Shown: positions 25,534-36,593, counted from the stretch's first letter. The stretch: DNA of 64,000 nt from Mycobacterium sp. Aquia_213 (GCF_026625985.1 NZ_CP113116.1:4526001-4590000), one strand, 5' to 3'. Numbers and translations: made by a program. The notes: a model not told the origin generated them from the letters alone.

Positions 25534-26301
25534 CGCGGGGGCTAGTGCCGGGGTGCCGGCGGGGGCGCCCCTGGCGATGACGATCGGCATCGAGGTCGAT
25601 GAGTTGGTGCTCAGGATCGTGTGCACGACTCCGATCAGGTCCTCGATGGGCATCAGCTTGCCGGGCATGCAGCGATCCGACACCCACACCGGGACGGCCC
25701 GCATGGCCAGTTCCATATCCCAACCGGCGTTCATCCCCGTCGCGGCCTCGCCCTCGCCGCCGGCGCACTCCCCCACGATGAGGTTGGTGAAGCCGACGTC
25801 GGGGTGTTCGGCACGCCACGCGTCGACCAGTCGCTCGAGCGCGGCCTTGCTGACGCCGTAGGCGCCCAGACCCTGCCAGGACGGCCCGTAGGGACCGGCG
25901 TCGGAGGACAGGTAGACCGCCTTGCCCGCGGACGCGGTCAAGTGCGGTATCGCTGCCGACGTCACCAGCGACGCCCCGATCACATTGGTGTCGAAGATGC
26001 GGCGCCAGGTTGCGGCATCGGTGTCGACCAAGCGGACCAGCGGGCTGATCGCGGGCGTGAACACCACGTTGTCGATGCCGCCGAGCGCGTCAACGGTCTT
26101 CTCGATGGCTGACCGACACGAGGCCTCGTCGGTGATATCGCACTCGACGGCGACCGCGCCGGGCCCGGCCTCCTTCGCGGCGGTCTCGAGGCGCTCGCGC
26201 CGGCGCGCCAGCAGCGCCACCTGATCGCCGCGCTGGGCAAGCCCGATTCCAATGCAGCGCCCGAGGCCACTCGATGCGCCAACCACCACTGTCCTTGACA
26301 T
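25519..26301 (-). CDS. Short-chain dehydrogenase/reductase (SDR)
   Basis: A 260-residue SDR. It starts with the coenzyme motif VVVGASSGLGRCIG, has an atypical NVVFTPAISPL where NNAG is expected, then a Ser in YLSSDAGPYG and the catalytic pair in YGVSK. ATG 26301 begins directly at the Rossmann fold; the upstream frame is not conserved. The replacement of the NNAG motif by FTPA is unusual and may point to an atypical substrate. No obvious operon partner is present. Confidence 0.88.
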   Translation of the reverse strand: MSRTVVVGASSGLGRCIGIGLAQRGDQVALLARRRERLETAAKEAGPGAVAVECDITDEASCRSAIEKTVDALGGIDNVVFTPAISPLVRLVDTDAATWRRIFDTNVIGASLVTSAAIPHLTASAGKAVYLSSDAGPYGPSWQGLGAYGVSKAALERLVDAWRAEHPDVGFTNLIVGECAGGEGEAATGMNAGWDMELAMRAVPVWVSDRCMPGKLMPIEDLIGVVHTILSTNSSTSMPIVIARGAPAGTPALAPASATP

Positions 26302-26433
26302 ATTTGCCCTCTCCTGTAACGAGCCCGCTGCAGGCACAGCGTATCCATCAAGTGCGGAGCATGTGACTGAAGGGCGGATTTTCGGCTGCATGCGGCGCCA
26401 AACATGGTGCGTGCCTTGAGAAGTGAATCGCGG

Positions 26434-27324
26434 TCAAGCGCGGCGCGTCCGGCGCAGCGATCGCTGCGCCGAAAATCGGGTGAGGCCGTTCTGGTCGGCG
26501 GATTTCTCCTGATACATCGCCGCGTCCGCCCGGGCCGTGACCGAGGAAACCGGCTCACCGGGGAGGGCAATGGTGGAACCGATGCTCAGAGTCGCGTAGA
26601 TCGCGTTTCCCGCCACGTGGATGGGTTCGGCAGCGTGGCGGCGAATCGTGTCGGCGATCTCGGCGACCCCGTCGACGCCGTGGACGCCGGGCAGCAGCAC
26701 GAGTATTTCGTCGCCTCCCGTCCGCCCGACCGTGTCCCCCGATCGGACGCATTCGTGGATCCGGGCCGCCAAAGTCGCCAGCACGACGTCGCCGATGCCG
26801 TGTCCCCACGTGTCGTTGATGTCCTTGAAGTGGTCGACGTCGCAGAACAGGATGCCGACGTATGTCCCGGCGGGTCGCGGTTCCTGTAGCTCAGATTCGA
26901 GGCGCACCATGGTCTCGGCCCGGTTGGCCAGCCCGGTGAGGATGTCGAAACGGGCTAAGCGCTCGAGTCGCTGCTCGGTCTCGACCTGATCATCGGCGAG
27001 GCGCAGCGCCGCGATCAGCCCGTCGGCATTGCCCTCAGCGTCGACATAGAGTTTCGCGTGGCCGTCCACCCAGCGGTACCCGGAGTCGACGGAGCGGACC
27101 CGAAACCGCTGGATGACCGAATCGCCGTCGGCAATACTCTGCAGCGCGGTGACGACTGTCTCGAGGTCGTCGGGATGAATGCGGTTGTTGAAGCCCGAGC
27201 CGAGCCACTGTTGGGGCGGCCCGCCTAGCGCGCCCACGACCGACGGCGAGACCCAAGCAACCTCCCGCCCGCGCAGGTGCACGATCACGTCCACGGCGTT
27301 GTCGGCAAGGATCCGATAACGCAT
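26434..27324 (-). CDS. PAS-GGDEF diguanylate cyclase, probably 5'-truncated
   Basis: A PAS domain (about residues 1-110, with PDDLETVV and RWVDGHAKL segments) is followed by a GGDEF domain. The domain has FDILTGLANR, FCDVDHFKDINDTWGH and the active-site motif GGDEI (203-207). An RSGD motif lies exactly 5 residues upstream (194-197) as the inhibitory I-site. It should make c-di-GMP and be product-inhibited. The reading frame continues upstream as coding-like sequence (GAVTFFLSQREQRLL, resembling the end of a membrane helix plus coiled coil) back to the stop codon of glgX with no ATG, GTG or TTG. ATG 27324 is therefore the first usable start. Confidence 0.85.
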   Translation of the reverse strand: MRYRILADNAVDVIVHLRGREVAWVSPSVVGALGGPPQQWLGSGFNNRIHPDDLETVVTALQSIADGDSVIQRFRVRSVDSGYRWVDGHAKLYVDAEGNADGLIAALRLADDQVETEQRLERLARFDILTGLANRAETMVRLESELQEPRPAGTYVGILFCDVDHFKDINDTWGHGIGDVVLATLAARIHECVRSGDTVGRTGGDEILVLLPGVHGVDGVAEIADTIRRHAAEPIHVAGNAIYATLSIGSTIALPGEPVSSVTARADAAMYQEKSADQNGLTRFSAQRSLRRTRRA

Positions 27325-27450
27325 CTCGGCGTCAGCGCGCAGGTTGCTGACCGCTTCCTTCTCTATCAGCAGACGTTGCTCGCGCTGGCTCAGGAAGAAC
27401 GTAACGGCCCCGACAATGGGTGACGCGCTGCTGTCGGCGATGCCGGTGGA

Positions 27451-29625
<2,175 letters not shown>

Positions 29626-30022
29626 GGCGCACTTGATACCCGGCTGATGCGGTGGCCAAACCGCGAGCCCGCCTGCCCGCGCGACAGCGCGCCCGCCGGA
29701 CCGCACGAAAGACTATGGCGGACAATATGTTTACCAACCCACAGCGCGCTACTGCAGGTCAAAGCTCGATTTTCGCGATTCTTTCAGCGGATGCTCGCTG
29801 TCAATGAGCATCTGCGCGGTGTCGATACCTATGTCATGCTCGAAAGTTTCTGTGCACACTGCTGATTCGCGTGCCACACGCCAGGCACCTAGCCGATTTT
29901 TCGTCGCACCACCGTTCGAAAGCCTCGGATTACCAATTAGGTAAGTCGACCCTGGGAGCGCACTTCTGTGGCGCAGCCCTCAGCGCTGTTTAATCTCGCG
30001 CCGTGTCGGGCAGTCGGCCATC
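29626..30022. other. Intergenic region with a hairpin, promoters not resolved
   Basis: A 397-bp gap, AT-richer than its surroundings, between divergent genes. It contains a hairpin at 29787-29815 (GCGGATGCTC / GAGCATCTGC, 9 of 10 paired, 9-nt loop). No reading frame with a convincing start or composition is present. It probably holds the glgX promoter and the promoter of the acidic protein. Confidence 0.5.
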
Positions 30023-30364
30023 GTGGAAAGCGAAAACGGCGAAGAGATGCTGGAGCCAGCGGAAAGCCTGGACTCCGACGAGGTACGCAACGACGACGGT
30101 GACGAGGTGGTCGATCCCCCCGACGAGTGGATCGAGGCCAGTGATCATCAATCACTCGACCAAAAATTAGCGGCGGAGACATCGGAGAGCCCGCGCGATG
30201 ATGAGCCGTCCAGACAGGCACACGACTCGGACGCAGGCGGGGCGCTCGAGGTTCTCAGCGATGACGATCTAGACCGCATCGACCCGTCTGTGCACGGCCG
30301 GGAGAAGGGTCAGATCGACGGGACCCCGGAAGACGGCGACTCGTTCTTCAACGTCGAGCGGTGA
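30023..30364 (+). CDS. Acidic DUF5709-like protein
   Basis: A 113-residue, strongly acidic, hydrophilic protein beginning with a GTG codon. It contains DEVVDPPDEW and HQSLDQKLAAE, which resemble the spacing of DUF5709 proteins (a conserved SLDQRLAEE-type element). It has no membrane segment or enzymatic motif and is probably largely unstructured. It ends 12 bp from the convergent MerR gene. The function is unknown. Confidence 0.65.
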   Translation: MESENGEEMLEPAESLDSDEVRNDDGDEVVDPPDEWIEASDHQSLDQKLAAETSESPRDDEPSRQAHDSDAGGALEVLSDDDLDRIDPSVHGREKGQIDGTPEDGDSFFNVER

Positions 30365-30376
30365 GCTGGACACCGG

Positions 30377-30754
30377 TCAGGTCGCGGCCTCGGCCCCCGG
30401 TTCTCTTTCGGATCTGGCAGTCTTCGCGGCGTTGCGCAAAGTGCGGTTGTTAGAGCGCAGATCGCTATTTGCCTCGGAGAGCGAGGCGTTGTCATCTTCG
30501 AGATTGAGAATGCGCGCGATACCGGCCAGGTTGATCCCGGCATCAACCAGCGCGCTGATGCGCCGCAGCCGGGCCAAATCGTCAGCACTGTAGCGCCGCG
30601 TCCCGCCCTCGCTTCGAGAGGGCGTGAGGAGGCCGTAGCGCTCATAGAGGCGTAGCGACTGCACCGCGACGCCGGAAAGCTCGGCGGCGACCGAGATGCC
30701 GTACACACCATGGTCGGACGCCGGCGCACCGGTGACGTCTGGAGGATCAGCCAT
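30377..30754 (-). CDS. MerR/HspR-type regulator
   Basis: A 125-residue MerR-family protein. The N-terminal winged helix contains YGISVAAELSGVAVQSLRLYERYGLL, split around residues 18-44, and the second wing has RRYSADDLARLRRI. A C-terminal coiled coil follows (LNLEDDNASLSEANSDLRSN). The type resembles HspR. It is divergent from the Hsp20 gene, with a strong promoter between them, so it most likely controls Hsp20. GAGGAGG is the ribosome site 6 bp before ATG 30754. Confidence 0.88.
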   Translation of the reverse strand: MADPPDVTGAPASDHGVYGISVAAELSGVAVQSLRLYERYGLLTPSRSEGGTRRYSADDLARLRRISALVDAGINLAGIARILNLEDDNASLSEANSDLRSNNRTLRNAAKTARSEREPGAEAAT

Positions 30755-30799
30755 GGAGCACCTCCTCGATTGCTCGCACAGAAAAACTGTTTATCACAC

Positions 30800-30828
30800 T
30801 TGCACTGATCCGTCGATGGTGTTATATA
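30800..30828 (+). promoter_or_regulatory. Sigma-A-type promoter of hsp20
   Basis: TTGCAC (30800-30805) and TATATA (30823-30828) are separated by 17 bp, a near-consensus promoter that is unusual in this GC-rich sequence. It points toward the Hsp20 gene, whose ATG is at 30888, and lies in the divergent MerR control region. Confidence 0.65.
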
Positions 30829-30832
30829 AAAC

Positions 30833-30850
30833 CTATGCCGTAAGGCATAG
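30833..30850. promoter_or_regulatory. Palindrome at the hsp20 transcription start
   Basis: CTATGCC-GTAA-GGCATAG has perfect 7-bp arms and begins 4 bp after the -10 box. It could be an operator for the adjacent MerR protein or the 5' hairpin of the mRNA. It differs from the classic HAIR sequence (CTTGAGT-N7-ACTCAAG). Confidence 0.5.
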
Positions 30851-30887
30851 ATAGATGCTGGCCCACAGCAACAGATTGGAGACAGAG

Positions 30888-31346
30888 ATGACTGCAATGC
30901 TGATGCGTACCGACCCGTTCCGTGAACTGGACCGTTTCGCACAGCAAGTACTGGGCACGGCCGCCCGCCCGGCCGTGATGCCGATGGATGCGTGGCGCGA
31001 GGGCGAAGAATTCGTGGTCGAATTCGACCTGCCCGGCATCAACGCGGACTCGCTGGACATCGACATCGAACGCAATGTGGTGACCGTGCGCGCCGAGCGG
31101 CCGGCCCTCGACCCCAACCGGGAAATGTTGGCCACCGAACGCCCGCGCGGGGTGTTCAGTAGGCAGCTAGTGCTGGGCGAAAACCTCGACACCGAGAAAA
31201 TCGAGGCCTCCTACACCGAAGGGGTTCTGCGCCTTCGCATCCCGGTCGCCGAAAGAGCCAAGCCGCGCAAGATAACGATCGGCCGCGGCGACGGACGCAC
31301 GGCAGTCCACGACAACGTAGGAGCACGGGAGGTAATCGACGCCTGA
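30888..31346 (+). CDS. Hsp20/alpha-crystallin small heat-shock protein (18-kDa antigen type)
   Basis: A 152-residue small chaperone that binds unfolding proteins. The alpha-crystallin domain spans about residues 35-130, with the typical EFVVEFDLPGINADSLDI and the GVFSRQLVLGENLD...GVLRLRIPV ends. An N-terminal arm (RTDPFRELDRFA) is as in the mycobacterial 18-kDa antigen, and the C-terminal IPV tail contains the oligomerisation motif. GGAG precedes ATG 30888 by 6 bp. It is expressed from a strong promoter and is probably controlled by the divergent MerR protein. Confidence 0.93.
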   Translation: MTAMLMRTDPFRELDRFAQQVLGTAARPAVMPMDAWREGEEFVVEFDLPGINADSLDIDIERNVVTVRAERPALDPNREMLATERPRGVFSRQLVLGENLDTEKIEASYTEGVLRLRIPVAERAKPRKITIGRGDGRTAVHDNVGAREVIDA

Positions 31347-31604
31347 TCGAACGACGGGCGCAGGCGGCGGTTGCCATCGAATACCGAAAGGTCGCGGCGA
31401 CCGCCGCCCGCCGCCGGTCACAGAACTGCGGCGACTGTTATGAAATGATTTGAAGCCGTCCTCGGCGTTGAACAGTCAGCGCCATAACGACCGACGCCGT
31501 CCCTTCCGGGTCGTCGCATCCGCTGGTAGCCATCCGGTTTCGATGCGGCACTCGCGACGGGCGCCGGTCGTCCGGTGATCTGAACCCGAGGAGACGAAGT
31601 CGCG

Positions 31605-32282
31605 ATGAGTTGGGACCTCAACGGCCAGTCGGCCGACGTCGAACAAGCCCTCGCCGGCGGTGCGCCGCACCGAGCCGGCTGGTTCCGGTTCTACTTTGCC
31701 GACCAGCGCTGGGAGTGGTCCGAGCAAGTACAACGGTTGCACGGATATGAGCCCGGCAGCGTTAACCCGACCACCAAACTGGTGCTGTCACACAAACACC
31801 CGGACGACCGTGGGCAGGTCGCGGCCACCATCGATCAGATCCTCAACACCCATCAGGCGTTCAGCACCCGCCATCGGATCATCGACACCGGCGGACAGGT
31901 GCGCCACGTCGTAGTCGTCGGCGACCAGCTCCACGACGACCGGGGCGCCGTGATCGGAACGCACGGGTTCTACGTCGACGACTCTCCATTGCCCGACCAA
32001 GCGCGCGAAGACCTCGTCACGGCGAAGCTGGCCGAGATTACCGAGCAGCGCGCCAGTATCGAGCAGGCCAAAGGGATGTTGATGCTGATCTATGGCCTTG
32101 GCGACGGTCCGGCTTTCGACTTGCTCAAATGGCTGTCTCAGGACGCCAATATCAAGCTGCGACTGCTGGCAGAACAGATTTGCGAAGACTTCCGCAGCCT
32201 CGGTCCGCGCGTCAGTTCACAATCGGACTTTGACCACTTACTGCTCACCGCGCACGAGCGCGTAGACCCGGCGATTCGATAG
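31605..32282 (+). CDS. PAS-ANTAR RNA-binding regulator
   Basis: A 225-residue protein. A PAS domain (residues about 20-125; FYFADQRWEWSEQVQRLHGY, HKHPDDRGQV) is followed by an ANTAR domain (about 145-205; RASIEQAKGMLM and ANIKLRLLAEQICEDF). ANTAR domains bind two-hairpin RNA motifs to prevent termination, and PAS domains sense a ligand or redox state, so this is a one-protein sensor-antiterminator. Its RNA targets are not visible nearby. GAGGAGAC is the ribosome site. Confidence 0.9.
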   Translation: MSWDLNGQSADVEQALAGGAPHRAGWFRFYFADQRWEWSEQVQRLHGYEPGSVNPTTKLVLSHKHPDDRGQVAATIDQILNTHQAFSTRHRIIDTGGQVRHVVVVGDQLHDDRGAVIGTHGFYVDDSPLPDQAREDLVTAKLAEITEQRASIEQAKGMLMLIYGLGDGPAFDLLKWLSQDANIKLRLLAEQICEDFRSLGPRVSSQSDFDHLLLTAHERVDPAIR

Positions 32283-32309
32283 GAATCGTCAAGGGCAAAA
32301 CGGGATTTG

Positions 32310-32537
32310 CTATGACTTCTTGCTCGGAATGACGATGACGACGATCAAGGTGAGGATCGAGAAGAATAGCCCAAGAATTCCCCACCCCAACGGATTACGG
32401 CCCTTCATCGCGGCGATGAGACCACAGACGATTGCGGCGATCACGCTGCCGATGAAGACGAAGATTCCCTTGATTCCCCGCAGAATGAAACCTGCCGCAA
32501 CGGGATCCGAACTAGCCAGAATGACCGAGTGCAACAT
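32310..32537 (-). CDS. Small two-helix membrane protein
   Basis: A 75-residue protein with two hydrophobic helices (about residues 18-42 and 50-70) separated by AAMKGRNPLGWG, and a basic end. This layout recalls the small stress-induced membrane proteins of bacteria. AGGA lies 8-11 bp before ATG 32537. It sits between the ANTAR gene and the PPOX gene on the opposite strand from the former. The function is unknown. Confidence 0.7.
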   Translation of the reverse strand: MLHSVILASSDPVAAGFILRGIKGIFVFIGSVIAAIVCGLIAAMKGRNPLGWGILGLFFSILTLIVVIVIPSKKS

Positions 32538-32608
32538 GTTTAGGTCCTTTCTTCGTGAGAAGTTGTTACCGAATACCCTCACAAAGGCCCACCAAACAAA
32601 TTGCGCTT

Positions 32609-33037
32609 CTAGAGTCCACCGGAGAAATCGGCGGTGATCCAGCGGTCGGGCCGGATGGTGAAGAGCACGCTTTCCTGCCCCGCAAGGCTGCTAACGAATG
32701 CACGCCCGCCCTCCTCGCCGAGGTAGCGGATCGCGATCTCCTCGCGGACGTCGAGCGGGGTCGGCTTGGCGGTCTCGACCACGGTGCCCTCGACGACCAC
32801 ATATTGGTATGGCGGCTCCTCGCGCTGCACGACCAGCGTCACTACGCCGGCCCGCTCGATGAGCTTGGCCTTACGAGATGACGCGCCGGTGTTGACCCGG
32901 ACGTTTCCGCCAGGAACGTAGTCGTACCAAATCGGGACACTGGCCGGCGGACGACCGTCTTCGGCGGCGACGGACAACACACCGACATGCAATGCGGCGA
33001 GGAACTCTTCACGCTGGGGGATGTTGAAAGCAGTCAT
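32609..33037 (-). CDS. Pyridoxamine 5'-phosphate oxidase-fold (F420/FMN-binding) protein
   Basis: A 142-residue split-barrel protein. Strand motifs HVGVLSVAAEDGRPPASVPIWYDY (split) and KAKLIERAGVVTLVVQ are typical of the mycobacterial PPOX/FDOR-B group that binds flavin or F420. No Cys-type active site is seen. ATG 33037 is at the expected N-terminus of the first strand. It may reduce a small molecule with F420H2 or act as a cofactor-binding protein; which of the two is open. Confidence 0.85.
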   Translation of the reverse strand: MTAFNIPQREEFLAALHVGVLSVAAEDGRPPASVPIWYDYVPGGNVRVNTGASSRKAKLIERAGVVTLVVQREEPPYQYVVVEGTVVETAKPTPLDVREEIAIRYLGEEGGRAFVSSLAGQESVLFTIRPDRWITADFSGGL

Positions 33038-33076
33038 GGCCGAGTAAAACACACCAGCCAGGGCCGGCTATTCCCG

Positions 33077-33214
33077 CTAGTTGGTGAACAATGCGGGGAT
33101 CTTGACGACCAGCTCGTAGACGCCATAGCCGAACGGCACTCCCACCCACAACCAGCTGACCACACCCAGCAGCTTGGGCGGTGCCGATGTCGCCTCGATC
33201 GATCGGTCGGTCAT
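33077..33214 (-). CDS. MFS transporter small subunit (45 residues)
   Basis: A 45-residue protein with one hydrophobic helix (LLGVVSWLWVGVPFGYGVY). It starts at an ATG that overlaps the stop of the upstream transporter gene by 4 bp (ATGA). It matches the small accessory proteins that follow oxalate/formate-type MFS genes in many bacteria. The short length and perfect coupling make it easy to miss. It probably associates with the transporter in the membrane. Confidence 0.82.
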   Translation of the reverse strand: MTDRSIEATSAPPKLLGVVSWLWVGVPFGYGVYELVVKIPALFTN

Positions 33215-34593
33215 CGTCCGCCCTCCCCGGAAGTCGCGCTGGCCCGCTTTCGTGTATCCACCCCTGCCACAGCGAAGCTGGGCGGCCGTGGAATACGAAT
33301 CAGCTCGTTGCAGACCACACCGATCAGCAACAGAATCACCATGATCGTGAACGACCATCGGTAACGCTCGGGGCCCACCACATGAGCGGCAATGCGATTG
33401 TCGGCAATCGCATTGACGATCACCGGTCCGAGCACGCCCGCGGTCGACCACGCGGTCAGCAGCCTGCCGTGGATCGCCCCGACCTCGAGATAGCCGAACA
33501 GGTCACGCAGGTAGGCCGGCACCGTCGCGAAACCCGCGCCGTAAAACGACAACAGCAGGATGCACACCACCAGGAACAGCGGCTTGCTCGCGTTTTGCGC
33601 GACGATCAGGACCACGTAGAGCACCGCCCCGAGACCCAGATAGAGCCGGTACATGTTCTTGCGGCCGGCGGCGTCCGAAGCCGTGGACCAGAGGATGCGT
33701 CCCAACGAATTCGCCAACGACAGCATCGCGACGAATCCCGCCGCGGCCGCGGTCAACGCCGCGGGTGAAGCCGCATGGGGAAAGTAATCCCGGTAGATGG
33801 GTGCCGCCCGCTCCAGGATGCCTATCCCCGCAGTGACGTTGAAGCACAACACAATCCATAGCAGCCAGAACTGGGGCGTCTTGATCGCCTCATTGGCGGT
33901 GCGATCCGGCCCCGCGGCATGCGGCATCTTCGACGCGGCCACTCTGACGATGGGCGGTTCCCACTCGTGCGGTGGCACACGCACCAGAAGGACTCCCACC
34001 GACATGAAGGCGGCATACACCACGCCCATGACCAAGAACGTCGCGGCCAGCCCGTGCCGATCGGTGCCGAACCACTTCATCAACTGCGACGACCAGGGCG
34101 AGGCGATCAGCGCACCACCGCCGAACCCCATGATGGCGAAGCCGGTTGCCATGCCCGGCCGGTCGGGAAACCATTTCATCAGGGTGGAAACCGGTGAGAT
34201 GTAACCGATTCCGAGGCCGATCCCACCGATGACGCCGTAGCCGAGGATGATCAGCCACATCTGGCCGATCTCGGCGGCCACCGCCGAGACGAGCAAACCG
34301 CCGCAAAAGCATGCGGTCGCCACGAACATCGCCCAACGGGGGCCTCGCCTTTCGACCGTCGTGCCGAAAACGGCCGCCGACACGCCCAGCATCACAATGC
34401 CCAACGTGAACGGGATGGCACTCAACAGCCCTGATGCTCTTAGTGTTTCATGCAATGGGAGCTTGAAAACGCTCCAAGAGTAAACGCTGCCGATCGCTAG
34501 GTGTATCGAGAGCGCGGCCGGTGGAACGAGCCATCTACTCCATCCTGGGCTGGCAACGATTCGATCGCGCGACAGTACTCCAGCAGACTCCAT
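33211..34593 (-). CDS. OFA-type MFS transporter (oxalate/formate antiporter family)
   Basis: A 460-residue, 12-helix transporter. It has the N-terminal PPAALSIHLAIGSVYSWSVF of the OFA family, KWFPDRPGMATGFAIMGFGGGALI in the first half and DAAGRKNMY between the halves. Family members exchange carboxylates such as oxalate/formate or import pyruvate-like acids. ATG 34593 has AGAGGAC upstream; the longer frame is not conserved. The 45-residue small subunit gene overlaps its end. No oxalate-degrading enzymes are adjacent, so the substrate remains open. Confidence 0.9.
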   Translation of the reverse strand: MESAGVLSRDRIVASPGWSRWLVPPAALSIHLAIGSVYSWSVFKLPLHETLRASGLLSAIPFTLGIVMLGVSAAVFGTTVERRGPRWAMFVATACFCGGLLVSAVAAEIGQMWLIILGYGVIGGIGLGIGYISPVSTLMKWFPDRPGMATGFAIMGFGGGALIASPWSSQLMKWFGTDRHGLAATFLVMGVVYAAFMSVGVLLVRVPPHEWEPPIVRVAASKMPHAAGPDRTANEAIKTPQFWLLWIVLCFNVTAGIGILERAAPIYRDYFPHAASPAALTAAAAGFVAMLSLANSLGRILWSTASDAAGRKNMYRLYLGLGAVLYVVLIVAQNASKPLFLVVCILLLSFYGAGFATVPAYLRDLFGYLEVGAIHGRLLTAWSTAGVLGPVIVNAIADNRIAAHVVGPERYRWSFTIMVILLLIGVVCNELIRIPRPPSFAVAGVDTRKRASATSGEGGR

Positions 34594-34809
34594 TGTCCTC
34601 TTCTCACAGCGGGCTCCCCACGCATCAGAACGCTCGTTGGTTTCCTGTCTGTGACCAATTGTTAAGCAAGACAGAAACATCCGACAGCGTCTTGGCGATG
34701 CTTTGTGGAGCTACTGCCGACCGTTCTCGGCAAGTCAACCCGATGCTAGCCAGTCAGCTCAGCGGCGAAGTCAAGGAAAAGCTGTGAAAACGCTTGTAGT
34801 CAAAAGAGA

Positions 34810-35466
34810 CTAACGCGTGGCCCGCCCCATCAAGAGGGGATGGACGATACGCGGCATTCCGCGCCACACGGCATCGTCGGCCGTGACAGCAAATCCGCAG
34901 GCGCGCATCAACTCCCCGGTCGGCCGGTTGCAGCAGCACCCGCCGGCGAAGGCGCGCCAGGGGCGGAACAGGTAGTCCTGCCACGCCGCAAGCAACCGTG
35001 AATTCGCCCGCACGTGTTCGACGAACAGCAACTGCCCACCGGGGCGCAACACGCGAGCGATTTCGCGCAACGCGCGTTCAGGATCCTCGACGGTGCACAG
35101 GACGAGTGTGGAGACGACGGTGTCCACGGACTCATCGGTAAGCGGTAAGCACTCCGCGGGCGCATTGACGATCCGCGCCGGACGGGCATGCCGCTGCAGG
35201 CGACGGGCGAGCTTTCGGCGCATGGCCGGTTCGGGCTCCATCAGCACGAGATCATCGATGCCGTCGGGATAGTGCGCGATGTTCAGCCCCGTCCCCGCAC
35301 CGATCTCGACGACGCGGCCCCGCGCGCCGCTCACCAGCGCGCGCCGCCGGCGGCGCATGCCCGCCAGCTCGCCGAGCCACACGAACGGGTCGTACACCAA
35401 CGCCATGATCCGCAGCCATGCCGCCGACGGCGGGCGCACTTCTAGTTCGATCGTGGTCTCAGTCAT
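34810..35466 (-). CDS. SAM-dependent methyltransferase (UbiE/phospholipid type)
   Basis: A 218-residue class I methyltransferase. Motif I is VVEIGAGTGLNIAHYP (about residues 52-67), motif II is LMEPEPAM, and there is a VVSTLVLCTVEDPERALREIARVLRPGG section. The C-terminus has GGCCCNRPTGELM with three consecutive cysteines, typical of one subgroup of small methyltransferases. ATG 35466 starts at MTETTIELEV. The methylated substrate is unknown; a lipid or quinone is possible. Confidence 0.88.
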   Translation of the reverse strand: MTETTIELEVRPPSAAWLRIMALVYDPFVWLGELAGMRRRRRALVSGARGRVVEIGAGTGLNIAHYPDGIDDLVLMEPEPAMRRKLARRLQRHARPARIVNAPAECLPLTDESVDTVVSTLVLCTVEDPERALREIARVLRPGGQLLFVEHVRANSRLLAAWQDYLFRPWRAFAGGCCCNRPTGELMRACGFAVTADDAVWRGMPRIVHPLLMGRATR

Positions 35467-35546
35467 GGCGCAAAAGTAGCTACGGCCACGGGGTGCGCGC
35501 ATCGCCCAACGCGGCCATCTTTCGCCGATGGCCCGTTTCGGCTAGG

Positions 35547-36593
35547 TCAGAGAAGTCCGAGGCGCGCAGCCTCGGCAACCGCGGCCGTGCGCGACGTGCG
35601 ACCCAGCTTGCGGCGGATGTTGGCGACGTGGCGGTGCACCGTGTGCGGGCTCAGCACGAGATGCTCGGCAATCTCGCGATCGTTGAGACCGCGCGCGAGG
35701 CAGCCGAGAATCTCGCGTTCCCGGGCGGAGAGCAGGACCGGCTCCGGCTCGCTCGCGTGCTGCGGCGGCGGCAGCGACGGCCCCAGCGCCTCGCGGCAGG
35801 CGCGCGCGACGGAATCCACGTCACCGTGCCACGGGAAGTGGGCGGTGCCGGGCAGCGAGATCAGGGCAGCGCCCGGGATCGCGGCCGCGACCTCACGCCC
35901 GAGCCGGTGCGGCACGGCGCGGTCGTCGCGACGATGCACGACCAGCGTCGGCGAGCAGACCTTCGGAAGGTACGCCCGCACGTCGAGGCGATAGACGAGC
36001 CCCAACAGCGCCGCGGCCGCCTCGGGGGTCGCTGCTGCGCGCTGCAACCCCGCAAAGCGTTCGTGCTCGGCAGATTCGGCGGCACCCAGGAACATGTTGC
36101 TGAGCAGACGGGAGCCGAGCCCCCAATGCGCGCGGACCGCCGCGATGATCGCGTCGCCCACTTCCGGTGCGGTGATGGCCGAGCCATCGGCGTACGAGCC
36201 GTACAACACCAGCCGTTCGACACGCTCGGGATACGTTGCGGCAAAAGCGATTGCGGTGCAGCTCCCGCAAGATCCACCCAACAGCGATACGCGCTCGTAC
36301 CCGAGCTCGTCGAGAAGCGCGCGCAGCATCGCCACTTCCCCGTCCAGGGTTAGGTCCGAATCTTGCACCGTGCGGTCCGACATGCCGACGCCGAGCCGGT
36401 CGTAGCGGATCAGGGTGTATCCGCCGGCAACACCTTCCCAGAATCGCCGGAAGCCGGCACTCTCCCAGTCAAGTTCGAGGTGGCTCACCCACCACGCCGG
36501 AGCGACAAGTGGTGGACCGTCCCCGCGTACGTCGAACGCCACGCGGCGGTCGCCAACGCGGAGAAACCGGATCTCGGACTTTGCCAGCATCAC
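35547..36593 (-). CDS. Alpha/beta-hydrolase fused to a LuxR-type DNA-binding domain
   Basis: A 348-residue fusion. The N-terminal alpha/beta-hydrolase (residues about 10-260) has the nucleophile elbow GGSCGSC, an RDDRAVP acid region and a His in TAHFPWH. The C-terminal LuxR/GerE helix-turn-helix (about 285-345) has LSAREREILGCLARGLNDREIAEHL. Such fusions are probably transcription factors that sense a ligand in a hydrolase pocket. It lies 47 bp downstream of the NRPS gene on the same strand and could belong to that transcript or respond to its product. The ligand is unknown. Confidence 0.88.
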   Translation of the reverse strand: MMLAKSEIRFLRVGDRRVAFDVRGDGPPLVAPAWWVSHLELDWESAGFRRFWEGVAGGYTLIRYDRLGVGMSDRTVQDSDLTLDGEVAMLRALLDELGYERVSLLGGSCGSCTAIAFAATYPERVERLVLYGSYADGSAITAPEVGDAIIAAVRAHWGLGSRLLSNMFLGAAESAEHERFAGLQRAAATPEAAAALLGLVYRLDVRAYLPKVCSPTLVVHRRDDRAVPHRLGREVAAAIPGAALISLPGTAHFPWHGDVDSVARACREALGPSLPPPQHASEPEPVLLSAREREILGCLARGLNDREIAEHLVLSPHTVHRHVANIRRKLGRTSRTAAVAEAARLGLL

